Of a stretch of 10,132 nt of DNA, positions 1 to 5,675 are shown piece by piece. The stretch's first letter is position 1. Every line of letters starts with the position of its first letter. The stretch is from DASTDY01 sp035478375 (GTDB taxonomy: Bacteria > Patescibacteriota > Saccharimonadia > Saccharimonadales > EFPC-124). The stretch lies in contig DATIJQ010000007.1 of assembly GCA_035478375.1 (NCBI GenBank), positions 1-10,132 of the forward strand. Direction: 5' to 3'. The notes beneath the pieces are model-generated. The model ran no database searches and had not been told where the DNA came from. It saw only the letters and a list, made by a program, of their open reading frames with translations. The position numbers and the translations under genes were made by a program.

Positions 1-745
1 CGAAAGTAATCGCAAACTCAAAAAACTCGACGAAGCCAAAGACGAATTTATTAGCATGGCCTCGCACCAATTGCGTACGCCGCTCACCAGTGTAAAAGGC
101 TACATAAGTATGGTTATGGAAGGCGACGCCGGCAAATTAACCGGCCCGCAACAATGGTTATTGCAAGAGGCATTCACCGCCGCCCAACGTATGGTGTACT
201 TAATTGGCGACTTTTTAAACGTGTCGCGCTTGCAAACTGGGCGGTTTACACTGGAGCTAAAACGCAGCGACCTTGCCCAGGTAGTAAATGATGAGGTTTC
301 GCAGCTGGCCACGACTGCTGCGCGGCGCAATATTACTATTCAGTATCACCATCCGGTGCAATTCCCAATGTTAACGCTCGACGAAAACAAAATCCGCCAG
401 GTCATTATGAACTTTATTGATAATGCGATTTTTTACTCCCGACCCTCAAGCGTCGTAGAAGTAACGTTGGTGAATACAGGTCACGAAATCCGCTTTGAAG
501 TCCGCGATAGCGGTATAGGCGTGCCAGTTAGCGAACAGCACAAATTATTTACTAAATTTTTCCGCGCCGAAAACGCCCGTCGTGTCCGCCCCGATGGTAC
601 CGGCATTGGCTTATTTATGGCTAAAAAAGTAATTACCGCGCATGGCGGTAGTATGATCTTTAGTTCTAAAGAAGGCCAAGGAAGTACATTTGGATTTGTG
701 CTTCCGCTGGCAGCATTAAAACACCAGGCGCAAAAGCTCCGCTAG
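1..745 (+). CDS. Sensor histidine kinase, 3' part (5' end outside window)
   Basis: This is the catalytic half of a two-component sensor kinase that autophosphorylates a histidine and passes the phosphate to a response regulator. The frame is open from base 2, so the gene starts upstream and the ATG at 56 is internal. In the 247 visible residues, the dimerisation/phosphoacceptor H-box reads SHQLRTPL, with the phospho-His codon at 65-67. It is preceded by a charged helix ending KDEFISMA that links to a missing sensor or membrane region. The HATPase domain follows: N-box MNFIDNA, G1 box DSGIGVP, F-box FTKFFR and G2 box GTGIGLFMAKK, then a TFGFVLPL-type end. All ATP-binding boxes are intact. The last 30 nt overlap a convergent small gene. 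The sensory input and partner regulator cannot be told from this window. Confidence 0.95.
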   Translation, partial: ESNRKLKKLDEAKDEFISMASHQLRTPLTSVKGYISMVMEGDAGKLTGPQQWLLQEAFTAAQRMVYLIGDFLNVSRLQTGRFTLELKRSDLAQVVNDEVSQLATTAARRNITIQYHHPVQFPMLTLDENKIRQVIMNFIDNAIFYSRPSSVVEVTLVNTGHEIRFEVRDSGIGVPVSEQHKLFTKFFRAENARRVRPDGTGIGLFMAKKVITAHGGSMIFSSKEGQGSTFGFVLPLAALKHQAQKLR

Positions 746-931
746 TATAAATACAACGACGAACGCAATTACCACTGCAATGGCCGCAATGCGCACTATA
801 CGTTTGTGGTCAACCCACCATTCGCCAAAAGCCGAACGCTCAACAGCTGTGTAGCGATGCACGACCGGTTTGCTTGGCGTGGCATCGGCGCCGGTGTAGG
901 GCTTGTTGCGCTTTTTGTGGTTTCTGCTCAT
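716..931 (-). CDS. Small single-pass membrane protein, unknown function
   Basis: This encodes a 71-aa protein. A basic N-terminus (MSRNHKKRNKPYTGAD) is followed by a soluble stretch with EWWVDHKR at about residues 37-44. One hydrophobic helix spans about residues 46-70 and runs to the C-terminus, so it is probably a tail-anchored inner-membrane protein. From memory, Saccharibacteria have small proteins with the same YTGAD...WW.DHKR-TM layout; the function is unknown. The ATG at 931 is preferred over upstream GTG-type starts because a TATACT box ends 6 nt before it and there is no SD. The 3' end overlaps the end of the histidine kinase gene by 30 nt tail to tail. It lies directly downstream of the terminator of the 994-1662 gene. 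Confidence 0.72.
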   Translation of the reverse strand: MSRNHKKRNKPYTGADATPSKPVVHRYTAVERSAFGEWWVDHKRIVRIAAIAVVIAFVVVFILAELLRLVF

Positions 932-937
932 AAGGGG

Positions 938-943
938 AGTATA
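938..943 (-). promoter_or_regulatory. -10 box (TATACT) of the small membrane protein gene, leaderless type
   Basis: On the minus strand TATACT ends exactly 6 nt before the ATG at 931-929, which puts the expected transcription start on the A of the ATG. There is no SD in between (CCCCTT). No convincing -35 hexamer lies 16-18 bp upstream, where the preceding gene's terminator hairpin sits. Confidence 0.5.
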
Positions 944-948
944 CCATA

Positions 949-981
949 TAAAAACCACCCGCCGAGTAAGGACGGGTGGTT
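949..981 (-). terminator. Rho-independent terminator after the secreted helical protein gene
   Basis: A 9-bp stem pairs AACCACCCG (953-961) with CGGGTGGTT (973-981) around an 11-nt loop. Read on the minus strand it is followed by TTTTTATAT. It begins 13 nt beyond the stop codon of the 994-1662 gene. The stem sequence matches that of the terminator at 1735-1769. Confidence 0.85.
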
Positions 982-993
982 GAATTACCTTTT

Positions 994-1662
994 TTATTGC
1001 CAGAAATTGGCGCCTGCGAGCAACGTGGTGCTGAGTTCGGTCGCGTGCTCAAAACCAGTGTGAACTTTGGCGTAAAAGTCAGCGTAATTGCCAGCGGCGA
1101 GCGAGTCAACAAGCGAAGTCGTACCGTTAACATGGTCGGTCAATTGCTGCTGTAATTTATCGCTATCGAGCCACCAGCTGTTGCTGCCAAGCAGATCGCT
1201 CAACTGTTGAGCAAACGTAGCAAGGTGCTGTTTGGCCTGTTGTTGGCCTGCAGAATTGTGGGCTTTTGTGGCATTAACGTAATCGGTGTAGTAGTTAATG
1301 TGCTGGCGCCATAGATTTAGGAATTGGTCATGCATCCCGGGGTAAAGGTTATTGATGATGTCAGCAAGCTGGGTGGCGTTGGCATCTTCTGCCTGGGTGA
1401 GGGCGGTGACGTCGGCTTCGTTGTTAAACTGGGCTTTGAGCAAGTCGGCAGTGAGTTCGACGTGCTCGTGTACTAGTGGTCCACCTTTTAAAATATCGCC
1501 TGAATGGTTTTGTAAAAAGCTCATTATTTGCCAAGGGTTATGGTTCATGCGGTGGTTGCCGCTATGTGCGCTGGCACCGGCGGCCAAGGCGAGCGTGCCG
1601 GCCGAACCAACGGCTAAAACGCTAAACGCAGTGAGCAGCAGTCGTTTAATTTTTTGTGACAT
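994..1662 (-). CDS. Secreted helical protein with conserved-looking histidines, unknown function
   Basis: This encodes a 222-aa exported protein. Residues 1-32 form a signal peptide: a KIKR basic end, a hydrophobic core, and a likely cut after ASA before HSGNHR. The mature part is predicted to be almost all helical and appears to be two related helical halves. The first has LVHEHVELTADLL (His65, His67) and LWRQHINYYTDYV (His121). The second has LTDHVNGTTSLVDSL (His177) and VHTGFEHATEL (His201, His206). From memory this pattern (H..LT.., then W..HI.Y..DY) resembles the helical domain found in some Firmicutes proteins labelled as copper amine oxidase N-terminal. That label does not prove an enzymatic role, and no oxidase motif is seen. 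The His pairs could bind metal, which is inference. The ATG has an AAGGGAG SD 7 nt upstream. No clear promoter was found. Confidence 0.88.
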   Translation of the reverse strand: MSQKIKRLLLTAFSVLAVGSAGTLALAAGASAHSGNHRMNHNPWQIMSFLQNHSGDILKGGPLVHEHVELTADLLKAQFNNEADVTALTQAEDANATQLADIINNLYPGMHDQFLNLWRQHINYYTDYVNATKAHNSAGQQQAKQHLATFAQQLSDLLGSNSWWLDSDKLQQQLTDHVNGTTSLVDSLAAGNYADFYAKVHTGFEHATELSTTLLAGANFWQ

Positions 1663-1669
1663 ACAAGTT

Positions 1670-1676
1670 CTCCCTT
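1670..1676 (-). promoter_or_regulatory. Shine-Dalgarno site AAGGGAG
   Basis: On the minus strand AAGGGAG ends 7 nt before the ATG at 1662-1660 and fixes the start of the secreted helical protein. It contrasts with the SD-less cytoplasmic genes in this window. Confidence 0.75.
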
Positions 1677-1734
1677 AATTGTTCCTTAACTGTAGCTAAG
1701 GTGTGGAGTGATTGCTGTGAGATTTTCTGTCGTC

Positions 1735-1769
1735 AAAAAAACCACCCGCATTTGGTGCGGGTGGTTTTT
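1735..1769 (-). terminator. Rho-independent terminator after the PKD surface protein gene (possibly bidirectional)
   Basis: A perfect 14-bp stem pairs AAAAACCACCCGCA (1737-1750) with TGCGGGTGGTTTTT (1756-1769) around the 5-nt loop TTTGG. Read on the minus strand the stem runs into seven T residues (1741-1735), downstream of the PKD gene stop at 1795. The plus-strand reading also ends in five Ts, but no plus-strand gene ends here. Confidence 0.92.
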
Positions 1770-1794
1770 GGCGCTAGAGGCGGTCAGCAGCTAG

Positions 1795-3165
1795 TTAGCG
1801 TTTTTTGAAGATGGTGTTCAACAAGTCGCGGCGGCTGTTGCGGTAGTACGCGCCGGCGCCAACGAGGCTACCAAGGCCAAGGGTGCTGCCGATGATTTCG
1901 GTAGGACCAGTGCTTGGCAAGGTTTGGCAACCTTGCATGCTTGGGGTGTTTTCACAGGTTTTAGGTGGCTGACATTCTGGCAAGCTTGGAGTGTTAGCAC
2001 ACGTCTTAGGCGGCTGGCACTCAGGAGCGTTTGGTTTGTCGGCACATGTTTCTTGGTTAATGGTTAGATTAACCTTACATTTGTCGGTCGGTTTGGTTGT
2101 GCCTTCTTTGTAAGTAAGCGTGGCAGTTACGGTGTATGGACCGTCTTTAGCGTAGTCGTGGCTAGTAGTAACTACTTCGCCGTTGGTAGCTTTAAGGTCG
2201 CTGGCGGTTTGGCCGTCGCCGAAGTCAAAGCTGGCTGATACAAACGTAGCGTCTTTGCTGCTACCACGTACCGTAAAGTCGTACTTGGTGCGGCTAATTT
2301 GGTTGTCGGTTAAGCTGTCACACACAAAGACTGGCTTTGGAGGTTGTGGAACGCTGACCGGTTTTGTGCATTCTGCACGAGTGTCGCTGACGGTTTGACC
2401 GTTAGCGGTAAAGTAAACAGTTGCTTTAGCGGTGTAATCGCCAGGAGCGTAGGTATGAGTCACATTCTGACCAAAGTTGCTAGTAACAGTCTGGCTGCTG
2501 CCGTCACCAAAGTCGTACACGATTTTGCTTACAGCGGCGCCGTTTTTAACGTAAGGGGTGGCAACGTAGCTGTAGGTTGTGTCGTTGACTTTAGTTTGGT
2601 TTAACATTTGGCATTTGTAGCCAGGGCTGGTGCCCCACTGGGCGTTTGCACATTCAGTCAATGCAGCGAACTGCAGGCTGTGGTCATCTGGGTTAATAAG
2701 CACGTAGGCCGAGAGGGCGTTGCTGGCAAAAGCGGTACCGTTGTAACCCCAGTAGTAGGTGTTGCCACCAATGTTAATGCTGTGGTCATTGCCGTTGTTG
2801 GTTTGGCGGCCAATACTGGCACCATTGGTGGCAATAATTGTGCCGTCGTCAAGCACAATGCGGCCGTCTTTATAAACGGTGGCGTGTTTGGCGTTAGCGG
2901 CAAAGTTGTTGAGGTCACCAATGTGGTAGCCATCGGTAAACTGGTTGTTGTAGATTGCTTGCAACTCTGGGCTGGCAGCCACTTTGTTTGCAAGGTCTGT
3001 TGGGTTGCTGTAACCACAAGCAACAATCGCGTTATGGTCACTATGACAGTCAGCAGCGCTGGCGCTGTGCTGGCTCAATACGTTAAGCCCAATGATACCA
3101 GCAATAGCAATTGCTATAGCAGGGAGAACCATTTTGGGGCTTAAAAGATGTTTAATATTATTCAC
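1795..3165 (-). CDS. PKD-domain surface protein with LPSTG cell-wall sorting signal
   Basis: This encodes a 456-aa protein exported and probably displayed at the surface. Residues 1-38 are a signal peptide ending ASA before ADCHS. Residues about 40-190 form a domain (CGYSNPTDL..., VYKDGRIVLDDGTIIATN, IGGNTYYWGY) that I recall as recurrent in Saccharibacteria surface proteins. Two PKD-like beta-sandwich domains follow, with YDFGDGSS at 217-224 and FDFGDGQ at 313-319. A Cys/Pro spacer of three 15-residue repeats covers 373-414. LPSTG at 416-420 precedes a hydrophobic segment and a basic tail (YRNSRRD...FKKR), the layout of sortase substrates. No sortase gene is in the window. An adhesin or host-contact role is inference. 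The start is GTG at 3165-3163, chosen for the GAGGAG SD 7 nt upstream and the consensus promoter. A strong terminator follows. Confidence 0.93.
   Translation of the reverse strand: MNNIKHLLSPKMVLPAIAIAIAGIIGLNVLSQHSASAADCHSDHNAIVACGYSNPTDLANKVAASPELQAIYNNQFTDGYHIGDLNNFAANAKHATVYKDGRIVLDDGTIIATNGASIGRQTNNGNDHSINIGGNTYYWGYNGTAFASNALSAYVLINPDDHSLQFAALTECANAQWGTSPGYKCQMLNQTKVNDTTYSYVATPYVKNGAAVSKIVYDFGDGSSQTVTSNFGQNVTHTYAPGDYTAKATVYFTANGQTVSDTRAECTKPVSVPQPPKPVFVCDSLTDNQISRTKYDFTVRGSSKDATFVSASFDFGDGQTASDLKATNGEVVTTSHDYAKDGPYTVTATLTYKEGTTKPTDKCKVNLTINQETCADKPNAPECQPPKTCANTPSLPECQPPKTCENTPSMQGCQTLPSTGPTEIIGSTLGLGSLVGAGAYYRNSRRDLLNTIFKKR
1924..2049 (-). repeat. Tandem 45-bp repeats coding a Cys-Pro spacer (about 2.8 copies)
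   Basis: Within the PKD protein three 15-residue units run in tandem: TCADKPNAPECQPPK, TCANTPSLPECQPPK and a shorter TCENTPSMQGCQ. Each unit has two cysteines with fixed spacing, suggesting one disulfide per unit. They form a stalk just before the LPSTG anchor. Such repeats may vary in copy number between strains. Confidence 0.85.
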
Positions 3166-3172
3166 CTAAAAT

Positions 3173-3178
3173 CTCCTC
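3173..3178 (-). promoter_or_regulatory. Shine-Dalgarno site GAGGAG deciding a GTG start
   Basis: On the minus strand GAGGAG ends 7 nt before the GTG at 3165-3163. This strong SD supports GTG as the start of the PKD surface protein. Confidence 0.85.
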
Positions 3179-3202
3179 TCGTTAAAAACTCACTTGGTTT
3201 GT

Positions 3203-3231
3203 ATAGTAACACTAATTAAGTAAAATGTCAA
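3203..3231 (-). promoter_or_regulatory. Sigma-70-type promoter of the PKD surface protein gene
   Basis: On the minus strand a perfect -35 TTGACA (3231-3226) is separated by exactly 17 bp from -10 TACTAT (3208-3203). The AT-rich spacer and good match suggest strong constitutive expression. Transcription should start near 3196, giving a leader of about 30 nt that holds the SD. Confidence 0.88.
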
Positions 3232-3259
3232 CTGTCCTTATGCTTTTTGTTGGATTTTT

Positions 3260-3282
3260 CCACAGTTTTACCTCTGTTGTGG
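3260..3282. promoter_or_regulatory. Interrupted dyad upstream of umuD, candidate SOS-type operator
   Basis: CCACA (3260-3264) pairs with TGTGG (3278-3282), and nested in it ACAG-N8-CTGT (3262-3277) is also an inverted repeat. It abuts the -10 box of umuD, where a repressor would block RNA polymerase. It is not a match to the known E. coli (CTGT-N8-ACAG order) or Gram-positive LexA boxes. An operator role is inference from position and symmetry only. Confidence 0.3.
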
Positions 3283-3288
3283 CATAAT
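3280..3288 (+). promoter_or_regulatory. Extended -10 box (TGG-CATAAT) of umuD
   Basis: TGG followed by CATAAT (3283-3288) forms an extended -10. The umuD ATG at 3298 starts 9 nt after it, so the leader would be only a few nucleotides. No clear -35 at 17 bp was found. Confidence 0.55.
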
Positions 3289-3297
3289 GTAAAGAAG

Positions 3298-3708
3298 ATG
3301 AAAAAAGACTTGACACACCTACCCAAACTAATGAATACTCCCGTTAAGGCTGGTTTCCCAAACCCGGCCGAGGATGCACGGGGCACGGCGCTCGATTTAA
3401 ATGAGCTCATGGTGCCACACCCTGTTAGCACCTATTACTTGCGAGTCGATGGGGACTCGATGACCGGCGCGGGCATTGCAGGCGGCGATATTGTGGTGGT
3501 CGATAAATCGCTCGACCCCAAATCAGGCGATATCGTTGTGGCCGCTGTCGATGGCGATTTTACTCTAAAGCATCTTAAGCGGGAATCGGGCGGCAAGGCT
3601 TGGCTAGTTGCTGCTCACCCCGATTACCCGCCAATTGCCTTACACGAGGCAACTGATGCTCAGCTGTGGGGTGTTGTTACCTACGTTATTCATAAAACCC
3701 GGGTATAA
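3298..3708 (+). CDS. umuD: UmuD-like self-cleaving SOS mutagenesis protein (S24 peptidase)
   Basis: This encodes a 136-aa protein closely patterned on E. coli UmuD. In that family, RecA-stimulated self-cleavage gives UmuD', which joins UmuC to form DNA polymerase V. The site aligned with the E. coli Cys-Gly cut is AGFPNPA, placing the cut between Ala18 and Gly19. The catalytic Ser is Ser54 in GDSM and the general-base Lys is Lys91 in FTLKHL. The rest follows the family (YYLRVDGDSM, GDIVVAAVDGDFT, GVVTYVI). There is no DNA-binding domain, so it is not LexA. The N-terminal arm is only 18 residues against 24 in E. coli. The ATG at 3298 is chosen because the family homology begins just after it and the -10 box lies at 3283-3288. 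An upstream TTG in frame would lie upstream of that box. The PNPOx-like and umuC genes follow on the same strand. Confidence 0.93.
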   Translation: MKKDLTHLPKLMNTPVKAGFPNPAEDARGTALDLNELMVPHPVSTYYLRVDGDSMTGAGIAGGDIVVVDKSLDPKSGDIVVAAVDGDFTLKHLKRESGGKAWLVAAHPDYPPIALHEATDAQLWGVVTYVIHKTRV

Positions 3709-3709
3709 T
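3704..3709 (+). promoter_or_regulatory. Consensus -10 TATAAT embedded in the umuD stop codon
   Basis: A perfect TATAAT overlaps the umuD TAA stop (3706-3708) and ends 6 nt before the ATG at 3716. That is the spacing for a leaderless transcript of the PNPOx-like gene, possibly also carrying umuC. No -35 was recognised, and no SD is present. Confidence 0.5.
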
Positions 3710-3715
3710 AACTGT

Positions 3716-4162
3716 ATGGACAACACTCAACAGCTTATTCACGACCACTTACAAAACACAGAAGTCATGCAGTTGGCTACTGTTCGCGATGGTAAACCAT
3801 GGTGTAGCACCGTACATTTTTACGCCGACGACGCTTTAAATGTGTATTGGTGCAGCGCGCTCGAGACGCGACACAGCAAAGAATTACAAGACGATAACAG
3901 CGCGGCAATAGCTGTAGCAGTTCAGATTCCATGGCCGGTTATTGGTGTCCAAATGGAAGGCACTGCTGGGCTTGTTAAAGATGCTGACGAAATTGCCAAA
4001 GTTATGTCAGCTTATGCCGAAAAACTGCACCGCGACTCTGAATGGGCTGCGCGCGTTGTACGTGGCGAGGACGAAAAGAAGTTGTACTGTTTTACGCCAC
4101 AGCTTGCCGTGTTGTTTGACCCCGGCAATAAAGAGAACGCTCGGCGCGAATGGCGGCCATAA
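3716..4162 (+). CDS. PNPOx-like (YhbP-type) flavin-binding split-barrel protein
   Basis: This encodes a 148-aa protein of the pyridoxamine 5'-phosphate oxidase-like split beta-barrel superfamily, whose members bind FMN or related cofactors as dimers. The pattern VMQLATVRDGKPWCSTVHFY, then LNVYWCSALETRHSKEL, then VIGVQMEGTA is the usual strand order for the fold. From memory it most resembles the short YhbP/UPF0306-type members. True PdxH is longer and its PLP-binding residues are not evident, so vitamin B6 synthesis should not be assumed. The substrate is unknown. The gene sits between umuD (8 nt between the umuD stop and this ATG) and umuC (13-nt overlap), implying coexpression with the damage-tolerance genes. 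The ATG at 3716 is preferred because the domain begins right after it and TATAAT ends 6 nt upstream. Confidence 0.85.
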   Translation: MDNTQQLIHDHLQNTEVMQLATVRDGKPWCSTVHFYADDALNVYWCSALETRHSKELQDDNSAAIAVAVQIPWPVIGVQMEGTAGLVKDADEIAKVMSAYAEKLHRDSEWAARVVRGEDEKKLYCFTPQLAVLFDPGNKENARREWRP

Positions 4163-5430
4163 AACCCATCTTTGCCTTGGTCGACTGCAATAACTTTTTT
4201 GTCAGTTGCGAACGGGTTTTCCGGCCTGACCTCTGGCACAAACCAGTTGCCGTATTGAGCAATAACGACGGTTGTATTGTAGCGCGCAGCAACGAAGTCA
4301 AGACGCTTGGCGTCCCCATGGGCGTGCCATATTTTAAGGTACGCGATGTTTTGACGGCAAATAAAGTCACGTTGTTTTCGGGCAATTTCCCCCTGTATGG
4401 CGATTTTTCGCAGCGGGTGGTGCAGGTTTTACAGACGGTGTGTCCGGCTATCGAAGTTTATTCGGTTGACGAGTCGTTTTTAGACATTTCACACCTGCCA
4501 ATCACCGATTACACAGCCTGGGGTCAAACCTTGCGCGAAACCATTTACCGGTACACCGGTTTGCCTGTGTCGGTTGGTATTGGCTCTAGTAAGACGCTTG
4601 CTAAGGCCGCGGCTGATTTTGCAAAAAAGAATCACGACACACAAGGGGCATTTTCGGTTGTTGATGACGATCAAAAGCGCGTTGAGCTCCTTAAGTGGCT
4701 CCCAGTAAAAGATGTTTGGGGCATTGGCTGGCGGACCGCACCAAAACTACAAGCGCGCGGTATACAAACTGCCTACGATGTAACTCGGTTGAGTGAGCAG
4801 TGGGCGCAAGAGCAGCTCAGTATCCGCGGCGTGCGGACTGTGCGCGAGCTAAAAGGCGAAAGTTGCTACGGACTCGATAATAGTAGTGAACCGCAACAGT
4901 CAATTGCTCGTACGCGCAGCTTTAGTCACGCTATCCGTGATTACTACGAATTAGAAGGCGCGATCGCCACGTTTGCCGCGCAAGCCTCGGCCAAACTCCG
5001 CCAACAAGGCGAAGTAACAAGCGGTGTCATGACGTTTATGCGTACCTCAAAGCATAGCGAAGTACAGCGCGGTGGCTCGCAACTGGTAAAACTCGTGCAG
5101 CCGACTGCCGACACAGGACCGATTATTACGGCTGCCTTGCAGGGGTTAAAACAAGTTTACGACCCTGAATTTGGCTATAAAAAAGCCGGCGTCGTGCTGG
5201 TGGGGTTGCAGACTGCGCAGCAGTTAGCTTTGCAGAGCGACCCACACCAGCTCGAACGCCGGGACAGTCTTATGCAGACTGTTGATGCCGTGAACCAGCG
5301 ATTTGGAACACGGCTTGTTCGTCATGCCAGCGAACACATCGACGCCCACGCCTGGCACAGCAAACGCGAACTCCGCAGCCAGGCGTATACAACAAACTGG
5401 CGGGAATTACGTGCCGTGGCGTCTGGCTAA
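4150..5430 (+). CDS. umuC: UmuC-like Y-family translesion DNA polymerase subunit
   Basis: This encodes a 426-aa protein, close to the 422 of E. coli UmuC, the catalytic subunit of error-prone polymerase V that copies across lesions with UmuD'. Catalytic acidic residues are Asp12 in ALVDCNNFF and Asp107/Glu108 in SVDES. Residue 17 aligns with E. coli Tyr11, the steric gate against ribonucleotides, and is Phe here. The palm/fingers run to about 175. A helix-hairpin-helix thumb segment lies around 178-203 (WLPVKDVWGIGWRTAPKL), followed by the little finger. The UmuC-specific tail is present (FGTRLV..ASE, then YTTNWREL), separating it from DinB. The ATG overlaps the end of the PNPOx-like gene by 13 nt with no SD, so translational coupling is likely. 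Confidence 0.95.
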   Translation: MAAIKPIFALVDCNNFFVSCERVFRPDLWHKPVAVLSNNDGCIVARSNEVKTLGVPMGVPYFKVRDVLTANKVTLFSGNFPLYGDFSQRVVQVLQTVCPAIEVYSVDESFLDISHLPITDYTAWGQTLRETIYRYTGLPVSVGIGSSKTLAKAAADFAKKNHDTQGAFSVVDDDQKRVELLKWLPVKDVWGIGWRTAPKLQARGIQTAYDVTRLSEQWAQEQLSIRGVRTVRELKGESCYGLDNSSEPQQSIARTRSFSHAIRDYYELEGAIATFAAQASAKLRQQGEVTSGVMTFMRTSKHSEVQRGGSQLVKLVQPTADTGPIITAALQGLKQVYDPEFGYKKAGVVLVGLQTAQQLALQSDPHQLERRDSLMQTVDAVNQRFGTRLVRHASEHIDAHAWHSKRELRSQAYTTNWRELRAVASG

Positions 5431-5461
5431 GCGACAACGTAGCCCTATTTGGGCATGTCGC
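5431..5461. other. Hairpin between the convergent umuC and small-ORF stops
   Basis: GCGACA (5431-5436) pairs with TGTCGC (5456-5461), and inside it GCCC (5442-5445) pairs with GGGC (5451-5454), with an uneven internal loop. It starts right after the umuC TAA and contains the TAG of the minus-strand ORF. Neither strand shows a U-tract, so it is not a classical terminator. It could still act as a 3'-end structure for both genes. Confidence 0.4.
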
Positions 5462-5618
5462 GGCAACCTTCGCTGCCGCATTGTGGGCTGTATGGACAGT
5501 CTGTTTGGGCGTCGCCTCTTTGCTGTCGCGCTGCGCAAGGCTCCTCGGTTCGTTCTTTCTTACCGATTAGAGGGTTGCCATGTTCGTCTCGCAATGGTTC
5601 CCGTGGCTGCATAGGCAC
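5445..5618 (-). CDS. Small Cys-containing protein, or the C-terminal part of a gene split by an amber codon
   Basis: This is unrecognised. From GTG at 5618 it codes for 57 residues. It reads like real protein (REPLRDEHGNPLIGKK), and its C-terminal half has four cysteines (EEPC, then CPYSPQC and EGC) that could bind zinc. AGGAG lies 9 nt before this GTG; an ATG at 5612 is another candidate start. The frame remains open upstream to the TAG at 5678-5676 that ends the preceding ORF, and the intervening codons look coding too (FEAVLAKNQEAVW). It may therefore be the second half of one 143-residue protein. Plus-strand ORFs over this stretch look like shadows. It is convergent with umuC, with 14 nt between the two stops. 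Confidence 0.5.
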   Translation of the reverse strand: MPMQPREPLRDEHGNPLIGKKERTEEPCAARQQRGDAQTDCPYSPQCGSEGCRDMPK

Positions 5619-5675
5619 GTTCTCGAACTCCTGTGTCCACACTGCTTCTTGATTTTTTGCGAGTACTGCTTCAAA

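Noticed and set aside
994..1662. Calling the secreted helical protein a copper amine oxidase
   Set aside because: Only a resemblance to an auxiliary helical domain is seen; no amine oxidase catalytic domain or TPQ motif is present.
1924..2049. CRISPR-like repeat array
   Set aside because: The repeats are 45-bp in-frame protein-coding units without unique spacers.
2608..3144. 178-aa plus-strand ORF opposite the PKD gene
   Set aside because: It is antisense to a clear secreted protein, is dominated by Val/Ala repeats typical of a shadow frame, and has no promoter or SD of its own.
3247..3297. Upstream TTG start of umuD
   Set aside because: It would place the -10 box inside the coding region and adds residues unlike UmuD.
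3298..3708. LexA repressor
   Set aside because: There is no N-terminal winged-helix DNA-binding domain; the length and flanking umuC fit UmuD.
3716..4162. PdxH, true pyridoxamine phosphate oxidase
   Set aside because: It is too short and lacks a recognisable PLP-binding C-terminal region; only the shared fold is supported.
5303..5652. Plus-strand ORFs at 5303-5614 and 5449-5652
   Set aside because: One overlaps the end of umuC in another frame. Their Cys/Ser-rich composition looks like a shadow, while the minus strand has a promoter and more protein-like sequence.
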